9,081 nt of DNA from an uncultured Bacteroidales bacterium (GCA_902488725.1 CABTXO010000048.1:1-9081), one strand, 5' to 3'. Counted from the first letter of the stretch, positions 1 to 7,116 are shown. Numbers and translations are program-made. Notes: generated by a model not told the origin, from the letters alone.

Positions 1-1430
1 CGTGCCTGGGCATTCTCGTAGGTCACGTCGTGGACGGATGGATCCTGCCCGATGTCGGCGAAGTGCTGCTGCACGGCCGGGACGATGGAGATCTCCCGGG
101 CGGTCACGCCCAGAGCCCGCATGAGGTCCACGGCGTTTGCATGGGTCCGGTCCGTAGTTCCGAAGCCCGGCATCGTGACCCCGAGGATCCCCTCCCGCGG
201 CAGTTTCAGTTTGTCGAAGGCAAGCACGGTGATCAGCAGGGCCAGGGTGCTGTCCAGCCCGCCGGAGATTCCCAGGATGGCCCGTCTGCAGCCGATGTGT
301 TCGAGCCGGGAGGCCAGCCCCAGCACCTGGATCGAGGTGATCTCCCGGGCACGCCGGTCGATCTCGGCGGCATCGCCGCCGGGCACGAAGGGATGGGGCT
401 CCACATGACGGAAAAGCTGTGCGGCATAGTCGGTCTCCACGGCCGGGCCGAGGTCGAAGCGGGCATACCGCAAGGCATAGTCCGCGGCAGGCGTACCGTC
501 CGGGGCAAAGCCCGTGAAAGAACTTTCCTTGCGGCGGAGCGTGTCCAGTTTCTCGACATCCAGGTCCGCGACCAGCAGGCTGTCCTCCAGCCGGAACCGT
601 TCGTTCTCGGCGAGGGTGGTTCCGTTCTCGCAGATGAGGGACGAACCGGCGAACACGAGGTCCTGGGTGGATTCTCCGTAGCCGCAGGAGCAGTAGACAT
701 AGCCGGAAACCGTACGGGCACTCTGGTTGGCCACCAGATCCTTGCGGTACAGGTGCTTCATGAGCACTTCGCTGGACGCGGAAATATTCACGATCACCTC
801 GGCTCCCGCCAGGGCAAGGTACGACGAGGGCGGGACGGGCGTCCACAGGTCTTCGCAGATCTCGATGCCGACGGTGGCGCGGCCGATCCGGAAGAGCAAG
901 TTCGGGGAGAGGTTGCAGCGGCCGCCTGCATAGGTGATGCAGGCGTCGAACCCTTCCCGGAAGCAGTTCCTGCCGTCGTCGGTCAGACGGCCGGGCGCAG
1001 GTGCGTCCGGATGCAGGAAGTCGGCACCGGAAGCGAACCAGCGCCGCTCGTAGAATTCAGCATAGTCGGGAAGATGGATCTTCGGCACGATCCCTTTGAC
1101 GCCGCCGTTCCGGATCACGACGGCACAGTTGTACAGCCGCCCCCGGCAGCGGACCGGAGCACCGACCACCACCGTCACGCCTTTCCCGCGGGTGAAGCGG
1201 GCGATCCGCGCGACCGCAGCCTCCGCCCCCTCCAGCAGGAGCTCCTGCGCAAAGAGGTCGCCGCAGGAATATCCCGTCAAGGCCAGTTCCGGGAAGGCCA
1301 GCAGGGAGACCTGCCGGGCCTCGGCTTCCGCTATCTGCCGGCAGACCGCATCGGCATTGAAGTCCACGTCGGCGACTTTCACGCGCGGCGCGGCGGCCGC
1401 GACTCTCAGAAACCCATAATCTTCCATCAT
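1..1430 (-). CDS. nadE: Glutamine-dependent NAD+ synthetase, C-terminal part cut off by window edge
   Basis: This enzyme makes NAD+ from deamido-NAD+, ATP and glutamine, the last step of NAD synthesis in the cytoplasm. The frame is open from the ATG at 1430 to the window edge, giving about 476 residues. The N-terminal half is a nitrilase-type glutaminase with the family's Glu-Lys-Cys triad visible: E48 in FPELALTGYSCGD, K117 in VPKIHLPDY and C192 in GIEICEDLW. The second half starts the ATP-pyrophosphatase synthetase domain, with the ATP-binding P-loop SGGLDST at 389-395. The last residues read DVTYENAQA, the start of the conserved motif normally continued by ARxRT. Two-domain NadE proteins are usually about 550-680 residues, so roughly the last quarter is missing. 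Tandem ATG codons occur at 1430 and 1427; I take the first. The gene lies 23 bp downstream of the transporter stop and may share its mRNA, though it has its own -7-like element. Confidence 0.95.
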   Translation of the reverse strand, partial: MMEDYGFLRVAAAAPRVKVADVDFNADAVCRQIAEAEARQVSLLAFPELALTGYSCGDLFAQELLLEGAEAAVARIARFTRGKGVTVVVGAPVRCRGRLYNCAVVIRNGGVKGIVPKIHLPDYAEFYERRWFASGADFLHPDAPAPGRLTDDGRNCFREGFDACITYAGGRCNLSPNLLFRIGRATVGIEICEDLWTPVPPSSYLALAGAEVIVNISASSEVLMKHLYRKDLVANQSARTVSGYVYCSCGYGESTQDLVFAGSSLICENGTTLAENERFRLEDSLLVADLDVEKLDTLRRKESSFTGFAPDGTPAADYALRYARFDLGPAVETDYAAQLFRHVEPHPFVPGGDAAEIDRRAREITSIQVLGLASRLEHIGCRRAILGISGGLDSTLALLITVLAFDKLKLPREGILGVTMPGFGTTDRTHANAVDLMRALGVTAREISIVPAVQQHFADIGQDPSVHDVTYENAQA

Positions 1431-1434
1431 GATG

Positions 1435-1442
1435 CAAACTTA
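1435..1442 (-). promoter_or_regulatory. Possible Bacteroidota -7 promoter element before nadE
   Basis: On the minus strand this reads TAAGTTTG, an exact match to the Bacteroidota -7 consensus TAnnTTTG. Only four bases (CATC) separate it from the nadE ATG, so a transcript started here would have almost no leader. No well-spaced -33 TTTG is seen: the nearest TTTG is only about 12 bp upstream. The element could therefore be fortuitous, with nadE expressed by read-through from the transporter. Confidence 0.4.
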
Positions 1443-1453
1443 CATAAAAAACG

Positions 1454-2644
1454 TCAAACCGCTTCCACCTCGGCGGGCCGGCCGGACTTTTTCCGGAAGA
1501 AACGGTCGATCACCAGGGCGATCGCCCCGTCTCCGGTCACGTTGCAGGCCGTGCCGAAATTGTCCATCGTGATGTAGAGGGCGATCATCAGCGCCTGCTC
1601 CCGCTCCCCGAAGCCCAGCATCGTGGACAAGACCCCCAAAGCAGCCATGATGGCCCCACCGGGCACGCCGGGGGCCGCGACCATCATCACGGCCAGCATC
1701 AGGATGAAGCCCAGGAACATGCCGAAATCGAACGGCATCCCCTCCATCAGCATCAAGGCCACCGCGCAGGCCGTGATCTTCAGCATGCTGCCCGACAGAT
1801 GGATCGTGGCGCAGAGCGGAATCGTGAAGCCGGCGATCTCCTCGCTCACCCCGTTCTTCCGGGTCTGGTCGAGGGTGACAGGGATGGTGGCAGCCGAAGA
1901 GGAGGTTCCCAGGGCGGTGAAATAGGCCGGCAGCATCGTGCCGAGCAGCCGGAACGGATTCCTCCGGGTGACGGCACCCGCAATGCAGTACTGCAGCACC
2001 AGCAGGAAGATGTGCAGCAGGAAGATCACCCCGATGATCGAGATGAACACCTTCAGCACATGGAAGGCCTGGCCGGTGTGGGCCATGCTCAGGAATATTC
2101 CGAAAATGTACACGGGCAGGAGCGGAATGATCACGACCTCGATCGTCTTCACGACGATGGCCTTGAACTCCTCGAAGCCGTTCTTGAGCGTTTCGGATCC
2201 GAAGAAGGCCATGCCGAGCCCGAGGGTGAAGGCGAAGACCAGGGAGGTCATCACGTCCACCATCGGAGGGATGTTGATCGTGAAGTAGGGAGCGATGTTC
2301 TCGAATTCGGAGACGGCATCCAGCGCCTGGCTCCCGCGGGTGAGCCCGGGGAAGACCGTCGCGCTGGTCCCGTAGGACAGCAGGCCGGCAAAAACCGTGT
2401 CCCCGTAGGCGATCAGGGCCGTGATGAGCAGGAGCTTGCCGGCCCCCTTTCCGATGTCGGCGATGGCGGGGGTGACGAGCCCGATGATGATAAGAGGAAT
2501 GAGGAACTGCAGGAAGTTGCCGAAGAGGCTGTTGAAGGTCGCGGACACGCGCACGGCCGAACGGGGCAGAAAGAGCCCGAAAAGGATTCCCAGAGCGATT
2601 GCGACCAGGATTCTGGGCAGCAATCCGAATTTGAATTTCTTCAT
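1454..2644 (-). CDS. SLC1-fold (dicarboxylate/amino acid:cation symporter family) transporter with divergent binding residues
   Basis: This is an inner-membrane secondary transporter of about 396 residues, a normal length for bacterial members such as GltP or GltPh. It is hydrophobic throughout. The HP1 serine motif GTSSSAATIP is at 246-255, a VPGG hairpin-2 tip is present, and the TM8 motif ends in NVTGD (368-372). These features place it in the SLC1 fold with confidence. Several key positions differ from characterised glutamate/aspartate carriers. The TM7 motif NMDGT reads HLSGS (282-286), and the TM8 arginine that binds the acidic side chain of the substrate is glycine (G364). The TM8 aspartate that binds the substrate amino group (D361), N368 and D372 are kept. 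I infer an amino acid carrier, probably not for acidic substrates and with altered cation coupling. The substrate is unknown, so no gene symbol is given. The start is taken as the ATG at 2644; a TTG two codons upstream is less likely. nadE follows 23 bp downstream. Confidence 0.92.
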   Translation of the reverse strand: MKKFKFGLLPRILVAIALGILFGLFLPRSAVRVSATFNSLFGNFLQFLIPLIIIGLVTPAIADIGKGAGKLLLITALIAYGDTVFAGLLSYGTSATVFPGLTRGSQALDAVSEFENIAPYFTINIPPMVDVMTSLVFAFTLGLGMAFFGSETLKNGFEEFKAIVVKTIEVVIIPLLPVYIFGIFLSMAHTGQAFHVLKVFISIIGVIFLLHIFLLVLQYCIAGAVTRRNPFRLLGTMLPAYFTALGTSSSAATIPVTLDQTRKNGVSEEIAGFTIPLCATIHLSGSMLKITACAVALMLMEGMPFDFGMFLGFILMLAVMMVAAPGVPGGAIMAALGVLSTMLGFGEREQALMIALYITMDNFGTACNVTGDGAIALVIDRFFRKKSGRPAEVEAV

Positions 2645-2647
2645 GCA

Positions 2648-2655
2648 CAAAATTA
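2648..2655 (-). promoter_or_regulatory. -7 promoter element of the SLC1 transporter
   Basis: The minus strand reads TAATTTTG, matching TAnnTTTG, and lies three bases before the transporter ATG. Initiation a few bases downstream would fall at or next to the start codon, giving a leaderless or nearly leaderless mRNA. No clear -33 TTTG is visible. The element overlaps the region where a -33 box for the plus-strand promoter would lie. Confidence 0.5.
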
Positions 2656-2676
2656 GTAAAATTCATAATATTTCCC

Positions 2677-2684
2677 TACTTTTG
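2677..2684 (+). promoter_or_regulatory. -7 promoter element for the coiled-coil/zapA transcript
   Basis: The plus strand reads TACTTTTG followed by C, a full match to the Bacteroidota TAnnTTTG -7 element. A TTAG at 2653-2656, 20 bp upstream, could serve as a weak -33 box. Transcription would begin near 2690, leaving a leader of about 28 bases before the ATG at 2718. The position, 34 bp before the first gene of a plus-strand series in a divergent intergenic gap, makes it believable. Confidence 0.65.
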
Positions 2685-2717
2685 CAGGAAGACAGGTACA
2701 AACTGCGCGCTTGGCAG

Positions 2718-2990
2718 ATGCTTGAAGATATCAAGGCAAATATCGAAAAGTTGATCGCCCTGTACGAGGGAGAAAAAGCGGAGCGGACAAGGCTCGCTTC
2801 CGAACTCGAACAGAGCAGGACGCAGCACGAAGCCTGCCGGAAGCAGATTGCGGAGTTGGAGCAGCAGATAGACGACCTCCACCTCGCTGAAGCTTTCAGG
2901 ACCTCCTCCGGGAACGGTTCCGGGGCAAAGGAAAAAATTGAGAAACTGATACGAGAGATAGACAAGTGCATCTCATTGCTTGAGAAGTAG
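2718..2990 (+). CDS. Small coiled-coil protein directly upstream of zapA, possible ZapA partner
   Basis: This is a 90-residue cytoplasmic protein with no signal peptide or membrane segment. It is very rich in Glu, Lys, Gln, Leu and Ile in heptad-like spacing. A first helix covers about residues 1-58 (for example QIAELEQQIDDLHLAE). A Gly/Ser linker (TSSGNGSG) follows, then a second helix at about 70-90 ending in REIDKCISLLEK. The ATG at 2718 lies shortly after the strong -7 element. The frame is open further upstream, but that part would precede the promoter. Only three bases separate its stop from the zapA ATG, so translational coupling is likely. I do not recognise a named family. The size, coiled-coil make-up and coupling to zapA resemble the role of E. 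coli ZapB, but this is inference from context, not homology. Confidence 0.8.
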   Translation: MLEDIKANIEKLIALYEGEKAERTRLASELEQSRTQHEACRKQIAELEQQIDDLHLAEAFRTSSGNGSGAKEKIEKLIREIDKCISLLEK

Positions 2991-2993
2991 CCT

Positions 2994-3287
2994 ATGGACC
3001 AGGGACAGAGCATCACGTTGAAGATCGGAGGCACTCCGTATCCGCTCAAGGTCAAGGAACCTGAGATGGAACAATTGATGCGTGTCGCGGCGGAGACGAT
3101 CAACCAGAAGCTGGCGGCCTATGATGCCCGTTTCCCCGAACGGTCCCTCTCGGACAAACTCTCCTTTGTCGCCTTGAACGAGACCGTCGCGAGACTGGTC
3201 TGCCAGAAGAAGCTGGCGACGACGAAAGAGGAAGCCGGAAAGCTGCAGGAGGAATTGGAATCCTACCTGAAAAACATTGAAAAATAG
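2994..3287 (+). CDS. zapA: Cell division protein ZapA
   Basis: ZapA binds FtsZ and cross-links its filaments at midcell, stabilising the Z ring. The 97-residue product matches the usual ZapA length of about 90-110. The N-terminal part is the small alpha/beta domain. It opens with ITLKIGGTPYPLKV, the family's short beta hairpin, and continues with EMEQLMRVAAETINQKLAAY. The middle SLSDKLSFVALNETVARLVC and the C-terminal charged helix (about residues 70-97) form the coiled-coil dimerisation part. The gene starts three bases after the coiled-coil gene, so the pair forms one translational unit under the promoter at 2677. Its stop codon touches the first base of the structured RNA downstream, so RNA and mRNA may come from one transcript. 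Confidence 0.9.
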   Translation: MDQGQSITLKIGGTPYPLKVKEPEMEQLMRVAAETINQKLAAYDARFPERSLSDKLSFVALNETVARLVCQKKLATTKEEAGKLQEELESYLKNIEK

Positions 3288-3469
3288 GCCGTCGGTCCCA
3301 CGTGCTCAAATCAACAAGTTCTTCGGAACCGAGTAGTCTCGAGCCGGTGAAGACGGGCCAAGGTCACCTTCGGGGATCGCGTCTTCGGACACGACGATGG
3401 ATTTCTGAACCGGACCGGATCTCAAATCTTATTTTATAAGGTTTCTGACAAGTGACTGACGGCCTTTTT
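3287..3469 (+). ncRNA. ssrS: Probable 6S RNA (structured RNA between zapA and rny)
   Basis: This stretch has no credible coding frame but strong RNA structure. The ends close in an 11-bp helix: 3287-3297 (GGCCGTCGGTC) pairs with 3454-3464 (GACTGACGGCC), with one G-U pair. Five U follow at 3465-3469, so the closing stem also resembles an intrinsic terminator. A hairpin CTTAT-TTT-ATAAG lies in the 3' arm (3428-3440). Inside, 3349-3355 pairs with 3380-3386, capped by a UUCG hairpin (about 3362-3378). Further hairpins are GTTC-UUCG-GAAC (3318-3329) and CGAG-TAGT-CTCG (3330-3341). A length of about 183 nt, paired ends, a large bubble with a small 3'-strand hairpin and the position after zapA all fit 6S RNA. 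6S sequesters housekeeping RNA polymerase, and in proteobacteria ssrS also follows zapA. The identification rests on shape and context, not on a sequence match. No TAnnTTTG promoter is seen just upstream, so processing from zapA mRNA is possible. Confidence 0.6.
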
Positions 3470-3483
3470 CATGTTTTTAAAGA

Positions 3484-3523
3484 CGATCGCGCTGTTTCCA
3501 GGGAAACGACGCTCGTTTTTTTT
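3484..3523 (+). terminator. Intrinsic terminator upstream of rny
   Basis: An interrupted stem is formed by CGA (3484-3486), GCG (3489-3491) and GTTTCC (3494-3499) with GGAAAC (3502-3507), CGC (3510-3512) and TCG (3513-3515). The opening of the innermost pair gives a normal loop. Eight T residues follow (3516-3523). It should end transcription from zapA and the structured RNA on the plus strand, 45 bp before rny. If rny depends on read-through, it could act as an attenuator. Confidence 0.75.
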
Positions 3524-3567
3524 ATAGATATGAAACCGAAATCTTTAAAAACCAATAATACCTTACA

Positions 3568-5109
3568 ATGAATCTGGTACCGATCCTGATTGCCGCCCTC
3601 ATGGGAGCGGCGATAGCCCTGGTGGCGTATATACTTGTCCGGAGATTGTTGCTCAAAGGACAGAAGGAAGAAATCCTGGCAAAGGCCGAGCTGGAAGCCG
3701 AACGGATCAAGAACGACAAGATCCACCAGGCGAAAGAGAAATTCCTGCAGCTCAAGTCGCAGCACGAGGAACTCATCAACGAGAAGAACAACCAGCTGCG
3801 CGAAGCTGAGAGCAAGCTCAAGCAGCGGGAGAATTTCCTGAACCAGCAGAACGCCGACCTGCAGCGGAAACTGCGCGATGCCGACAATGCAAAAGCGAGC
3901 CTGCAGGCCCAGCAGGAGGCCTTTACCCGCAAATCCGAGGAATATGACAGGCTCCGCGAACAGGCGAACAAGCAGCTGGAGACCATCGCGGGCCTGAGCG
4001 CGACGGACGCGAAGAGCATCCTGATGGAGAACATGAAGGCAGAAGCCCGGACCGAAGCCCAGGCCTACATCAACGACACGATCGACGAGGCCCGGCTGAA
4101 CGCGACGAAGGAAGCCAAGAAGATCGTCATCACGACCATCCAGCGGACGGCGACGGAGACGGCGATCGAGAACGCCGTGACGACCTTCCCGATCGAGAAC
4201 GACGAGATCAAGGGCCGCATCATCGGCCGCGAGGGACGCAACATCCGCGCCCTTGAGGCCGCGACCGGCGTAGAGATCGTGGTGGACGACACCCCGGACG
4301 CCATCCTGCTGTCCGCCTTCGACCCGGTCCGCCGCGAAGTTGCGCGGCTGGCCCTCCACCAGCTCGTCGTGGACGGGCGGATCCATCCGGCCCGCATCGA
4401 GGAAGTGGTCGCCAAAGTGCAGCGGCAGCTGGACGACGAGATCCTGGAGACGGGCAAACGGACCTGCATCGATCTGGGCATCCATGGTTTGAACATCGAA
4501 CTCGTACGGCTGATCGGCCGCATGAAGTACCGCTCGTCCTACGGGCAGAACCTGCTGCAGCACTCGCGTGAAGTGGCCAACATCTGCGCCACGATGGCCT
4601 CCGAACTGGGCCTGAATCCCAAGCTGGCGAAGCGCGCCGGCCTCCTGCACGACATCGGCAAGGTTTCCGACGAAGATCCCGAGCTTCCGCACGCCCTCCT
4701 CGGCATGCGGCTGGCGGAGCAGTACAAGGAGAAACCCGAGATCTGCAACGCCATCGGCGCCCACCACGAAGAGACTGAAATGACATCCCTCCTCTCCCCC
4801 ATCATCATGATCGGCGATGCCATCTCCGGCGCACGGCCCGGCGCACGGCGGGAGGTGATCGAGTCCTACATCAAGCGGCTGAAGGGCATGGAAGACCTGG
4901 CAGCCGCCTATCCGGGTGTCACGAAGAGCTATGCCATCCAGGCCGGACGGGAACTGCGCGTGATCGTCGGAGCCGAGGAGGTCAGCGACGACCAGGCCAA
5001 CCGGCTCTCTTCCGACATTGCCCAGAAGATCCAGGACGAAATGACTTATCCCGGACAGGTCAAGATCACGGTCATCCGCGAGACCCGTTCGGTGGCTTAT
5101 GCAAAATAA
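3568..5109 (+). CDS. rny: Ribonuclease Y
   Basis: RNase Y is a membrane-anchored endoribonuclease that starts mRNA decay and matures some RNAs. The 513-residue product has the standard length and order. An N-terminal membrane anchor covers about residues 3-28. A long charged coiled coil runs from about 30 to 200. A KH RNA-binding domain has [10 protein letters not shown] at 216-225. An HD metal-dependent phosphohydrolase domain shows H332 (HSREVA), H361-D362 (LLHDIGK), H399-H400 (GAHHEE) and D417 ([15 protein letters not shown]). All expected catalytic residues are present. The start at 3568 fits the membrane anchor exactly. The 5' flank is AT-rich, as often seen in this phylum. A weak -7-like TACCTTAC (3559-3566) lies one base before the ATG; otherwise expression needs read-through past the terminator at 3484-3523. 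dsbD follows nine bases after the stop, so the two are likely co-transcribed. Confidence 0.97.
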   Translation: MNLVPILIAALMGAAIALVAYILVRRLLLKGQKEEILAKAELEAERIKNDKIHQAKEKFLQLKSQHEELINEKNNQLREAESKLKQRENFLNQQNADLQRKLRDADNAKASLQAQQEAFTRKSEEYDRLREQANKQLETIAGLSATDAKSILMENMKAEARTEAQAYINDTIDEARLNATKEAKKIVITTIQRTATETAIENAVTTFPIENDEIKGRIIGREGRNIRALEAATGVEIVVDDTPDAILLSAFDPVRREVARLALHQLVVDGRIHPARIEEVVAKVQRQLDDEILETGKRTCIDLGIHGLNIELVRLIGRMKYRSSYGQNLLQHSREVANICATMASELGLNPKLAKRAGLLHDIGKVSDEDPELPHALLGMRLAEQYKEKPEICNAIGAHHEETEMTSLLSPIIMIGDAISGARPGARREVIESYIKRLKGMEDLAAAYPGVTKSYAIQAGRELRVIVGAEEVSDDQANRLSSDIAQKIQDEMTYPGQVKITVIRETRSVAYAK

Positions 5110-5118
5110 TCCGCTCAC

Positions 5119-7116
5119 ATGAAACGAATATTTCAGAATGTCGCCCTGCTCGCCGCCCTGCTGTGGAGCTGGGCAGGCTTTGCGCAGGCACCGGAATCCA
5201 CGGCGACCTGGTCCGCCGCGGCCAAGCAGTTGAACGCCGATGAGTATGAGATCATATTCACCGGCAAGATCATTTCGGGCTGGCACACGTACCCGATCGA
5301 CCATCCGTACAACCCCATTTCCGTCGAGTTCGAGACCGGCGCCGGCTGGTCGCCGGACGGAAAACTGTACCAGTTGACCACCCCGACCGACTTTGAAGGG
5401 GAAAAGGTCTTCTTCAACGAAGTCCAGGTCGGCCACAAAGTCAAACTGACCGGAAAGGGCGCGACCGTGAAAGGAGAACTGACCTGGAGCGGCTGCGACA
5501 ACAACATGTGCAAGCCGCCCGAGCACTGGGAGTTTTCGGTCCCGGTCGGGGATGCCGCCGCGGTCCGGCAGGAACTGTCACCGGAAGAAGCTTCGGCGCA
5601 CAGTTCTTCCATCCAGGATCCCGAGGGGCTGACGGAAGAGTCGCAGAAAGCGGGTGGTTCCCTCTGGGCGCTGATCATCGAAGCGATCCTCTGGGGCTTC
5701 GCGATGCTGTTGACACCCTGCGTGTTCCCGATGGTCCCGATGACGATCTCCTTCTTCATGAAGCAGTCAAAGTCCACCGCCGAGGGCAGATTCAAGGCCT
5801 TCATGTACGGCTTGTTCATCGTGTTGCTGTACACGGTTCCGATTTCGCTGATCATCGCCATCACCTGGCTGGCCGGCGGGGATGCCGTGACGGCCGACAT
5901 CTTCAACTGGCTGGCCACGCATTGGCTCCCGAACCTCGTCTTCTTCCTCGTGTTCATGGTCTTCGCCATGTCCTTCTTCGGGGCGTTCGAGATCGAACTG
6001 CCTGCCTGGATGGCCAACAAGACCGACCGGAACTCCGACCGGAAGGGTTTGTCGGGAATCTTCTTCATGGCGCTGACGCTGGTGCTGGTGTCCTTCTCCT
6101 GCACGGGTCCGATCGTCGGTTCCGTGCTGATCAAGTCCACGCATGGAGAATTCTGGACTCCGATGGTCACGATGCTGGCCTTTTCGGTCGCCTTCGCCCT
6201 CCCGTTCACGATCCTCGCGCTCTTTCCTTCCCTGCTGACCAAACTCAAGAGCGGGAGCTGGCTGAACAGCGTGAAGGTGGTGCTGGGCTTCATCGAAGTC
6301 GCACTGGGCTTCAAGTTCCTCAGCGTTGCGGACCAGACCTATCACTGGGGACTGCTGGACCGGGAGATCTACCTGGCCATCTGGATCGTGGTCTTCTTCC
6401 TGCTCGGGCTGTACCTTCTGGGCAAGATCCGGTTCAAGAACGACTCCCCAGTCGAACACCTGTCGGTGTTCCGGCTCTCCCTGGTGATCGCAGTCTTCAC
6501 TTTCGTGGTGTACCTGATCCCGGGCATGTGGGGCGCACCGCTGAAGGCCCTCTCCGGCTACCTGCCGCCGATGGAGACGCAGGACTTCGTGCTGGGCAGG
6601 CCGGGCGGCGAAGCGCCCGCCGGGGTGCCTGCGCGACAGTCTGCCGGCCAGACCGCCACCGGTGCGAAATTCGACCTGCATTTGCCGCTCGGGCTGACGG
6701 GCTATTTCACGCTGGAAGAAGGACTGGCGGCCGCGAAGGCACAGGGAAAGCCGGTCTTCGTGGACATCACAGGGCACGGGTGCGTCAACTGCCGGGAGAT
6801 GGAGCAGCGGGTCTGGAGCGACCCGAGCGTGCTGGAGATCCTCCGGAACGACTACGTGATCGTCGCCCTCTACACGGATGACAAGACCAAACTCGATCCC
6901 GCCAGCTGGGTGACAACGGACACCGGCAAGGTGCTGAAGGATTTCGGACGGGTGAATTCGTACATCGTGCGCCAGCGCTTCGGCGTGAACGCCCAGCCGA
7001 ACTATGCCCTGCTGGACACGGACGGCAACCAGATGGTACCGATCCGCGGCTACAACCTCTCCATCGACGGCTTCGTCGCCTTCCTCCAGTCCGGCCTCAC
7101 CGCTTTCCGCAAATAG
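5119..7116 (+). CDS. dsbD: Thiol:disulfide interchange protein DsbD
   Basis: DsbD passes electrons from cytoplasmic thioredoxin across the inner membrane to periplasmic thiol proteins. The 665-residue protein has the three-part family layout. A signal peptide ends near residue 22 (WSWAGFA, then Q). A periplasmic N-terminal domain carries the redox pair C126 and C131 (GCDNNMC). A CcdA-like membrane part has about eight segments (about 182-473), with C201 in TPCVFP and C328 in SFSCTGP. A Gly/Ala-rich linker (about 590 to 680 in codon terms falls at residues 490-520) leads to a C-terminal thioredoxin domain with C555-VN-C558 in GHGCVNCREM. All three cysteine pairs needed for the electron relay are intact. 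The N-terminal pair has four intervening residues. The ATG at 5119 gives a clean signal peptide and lies nine bases after rny. Its partner proteins are not in the window. Confidence 0.95.
   Translation: MKRIFQNVALLAALLWSWAGFAQAPESTATWSAAAKQLNADEYEIIFTGKIISGWHTYPIDHPYNPISVEFETGAGWSPDGKLYQLTTPTDFEGEKVFFNEVQVGHKVKLTGKGATVKGELTWSGCDNNMCKPPEHWEFSVPVGDAAAVRQELSPEEASAHSSSIQDPEGLTEESQKAGGSLWALIIEAILWGFAMLLTPCVFPMVPMTISFFMKQSKSTAEGRFKAFMYGLFIVLLYTVPISLIIAITWLAGGDAVTADIFNWLATHWLPNLVFFLVFMVFAMSFFGAFEIELPAWMANKTDRNSDRKGLSGIFFMALTLVLVSFSCTGPIVGSVLIKSTHGEFWTPMVTMLAFSVAFALPFTILALFPSLLTKLKSGSWLNSVKVVLGFIEVALGFKFLSVADQTYHWGLLDREIYLAIWIVVFFLLGLYLLGKIRFKNDSPVEHLSVFRLSLVIAVFTFVVYLIPGMWGAPLKALSGYLPPMETQDFVLGRPGGEAPAGVPARQSAGQTATGAKFDLHLPLGLTGYFTLEEGLAAAKAQGKPVFVDITGHGCVNCREMEQRVWSDPSVLEILRNDYVIVALYTDDKTKLDPASWVTTDTGKVLKDFGRVNSYIVRQRFGVNAQPNYALLDTDGNQMVPIRGYNLSIDGFVAFLQSGLTAFRK

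Noticed and set aside
30..1577. Long plus-strand open frame of 515 codons opposite nadE
   Set aside because: It is in exact codon register antisense to a clear NadE. Its product is His/Gly/Arg/Asp-rich without any family motif. GC-rich coding DNA often leaves such frames open.
1799..2656. Plus-strand open frame of 285 codons opposite the transporter
   Set aside because: A very Asp/Glu/Gly-rich shadow of hydrophobic codons; no start signals or motifs.
2421..2717. N-terminal extension of the coiled-coil protein to an upstream start
   Set aside because: The extension would overlap the transporter gene on the other strand and begin well before the promoter-like element at 2677; its residues are Arg/Met/Pro-rich and unlike the coiled coil.
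3469..5526. Minus-strand open frame of 685 codons opposite rny
   Set aside because: It is antisense to a complete RNase Y with all motifs, and the translation is low in recognisable features. It spans two real genes and a terminator.
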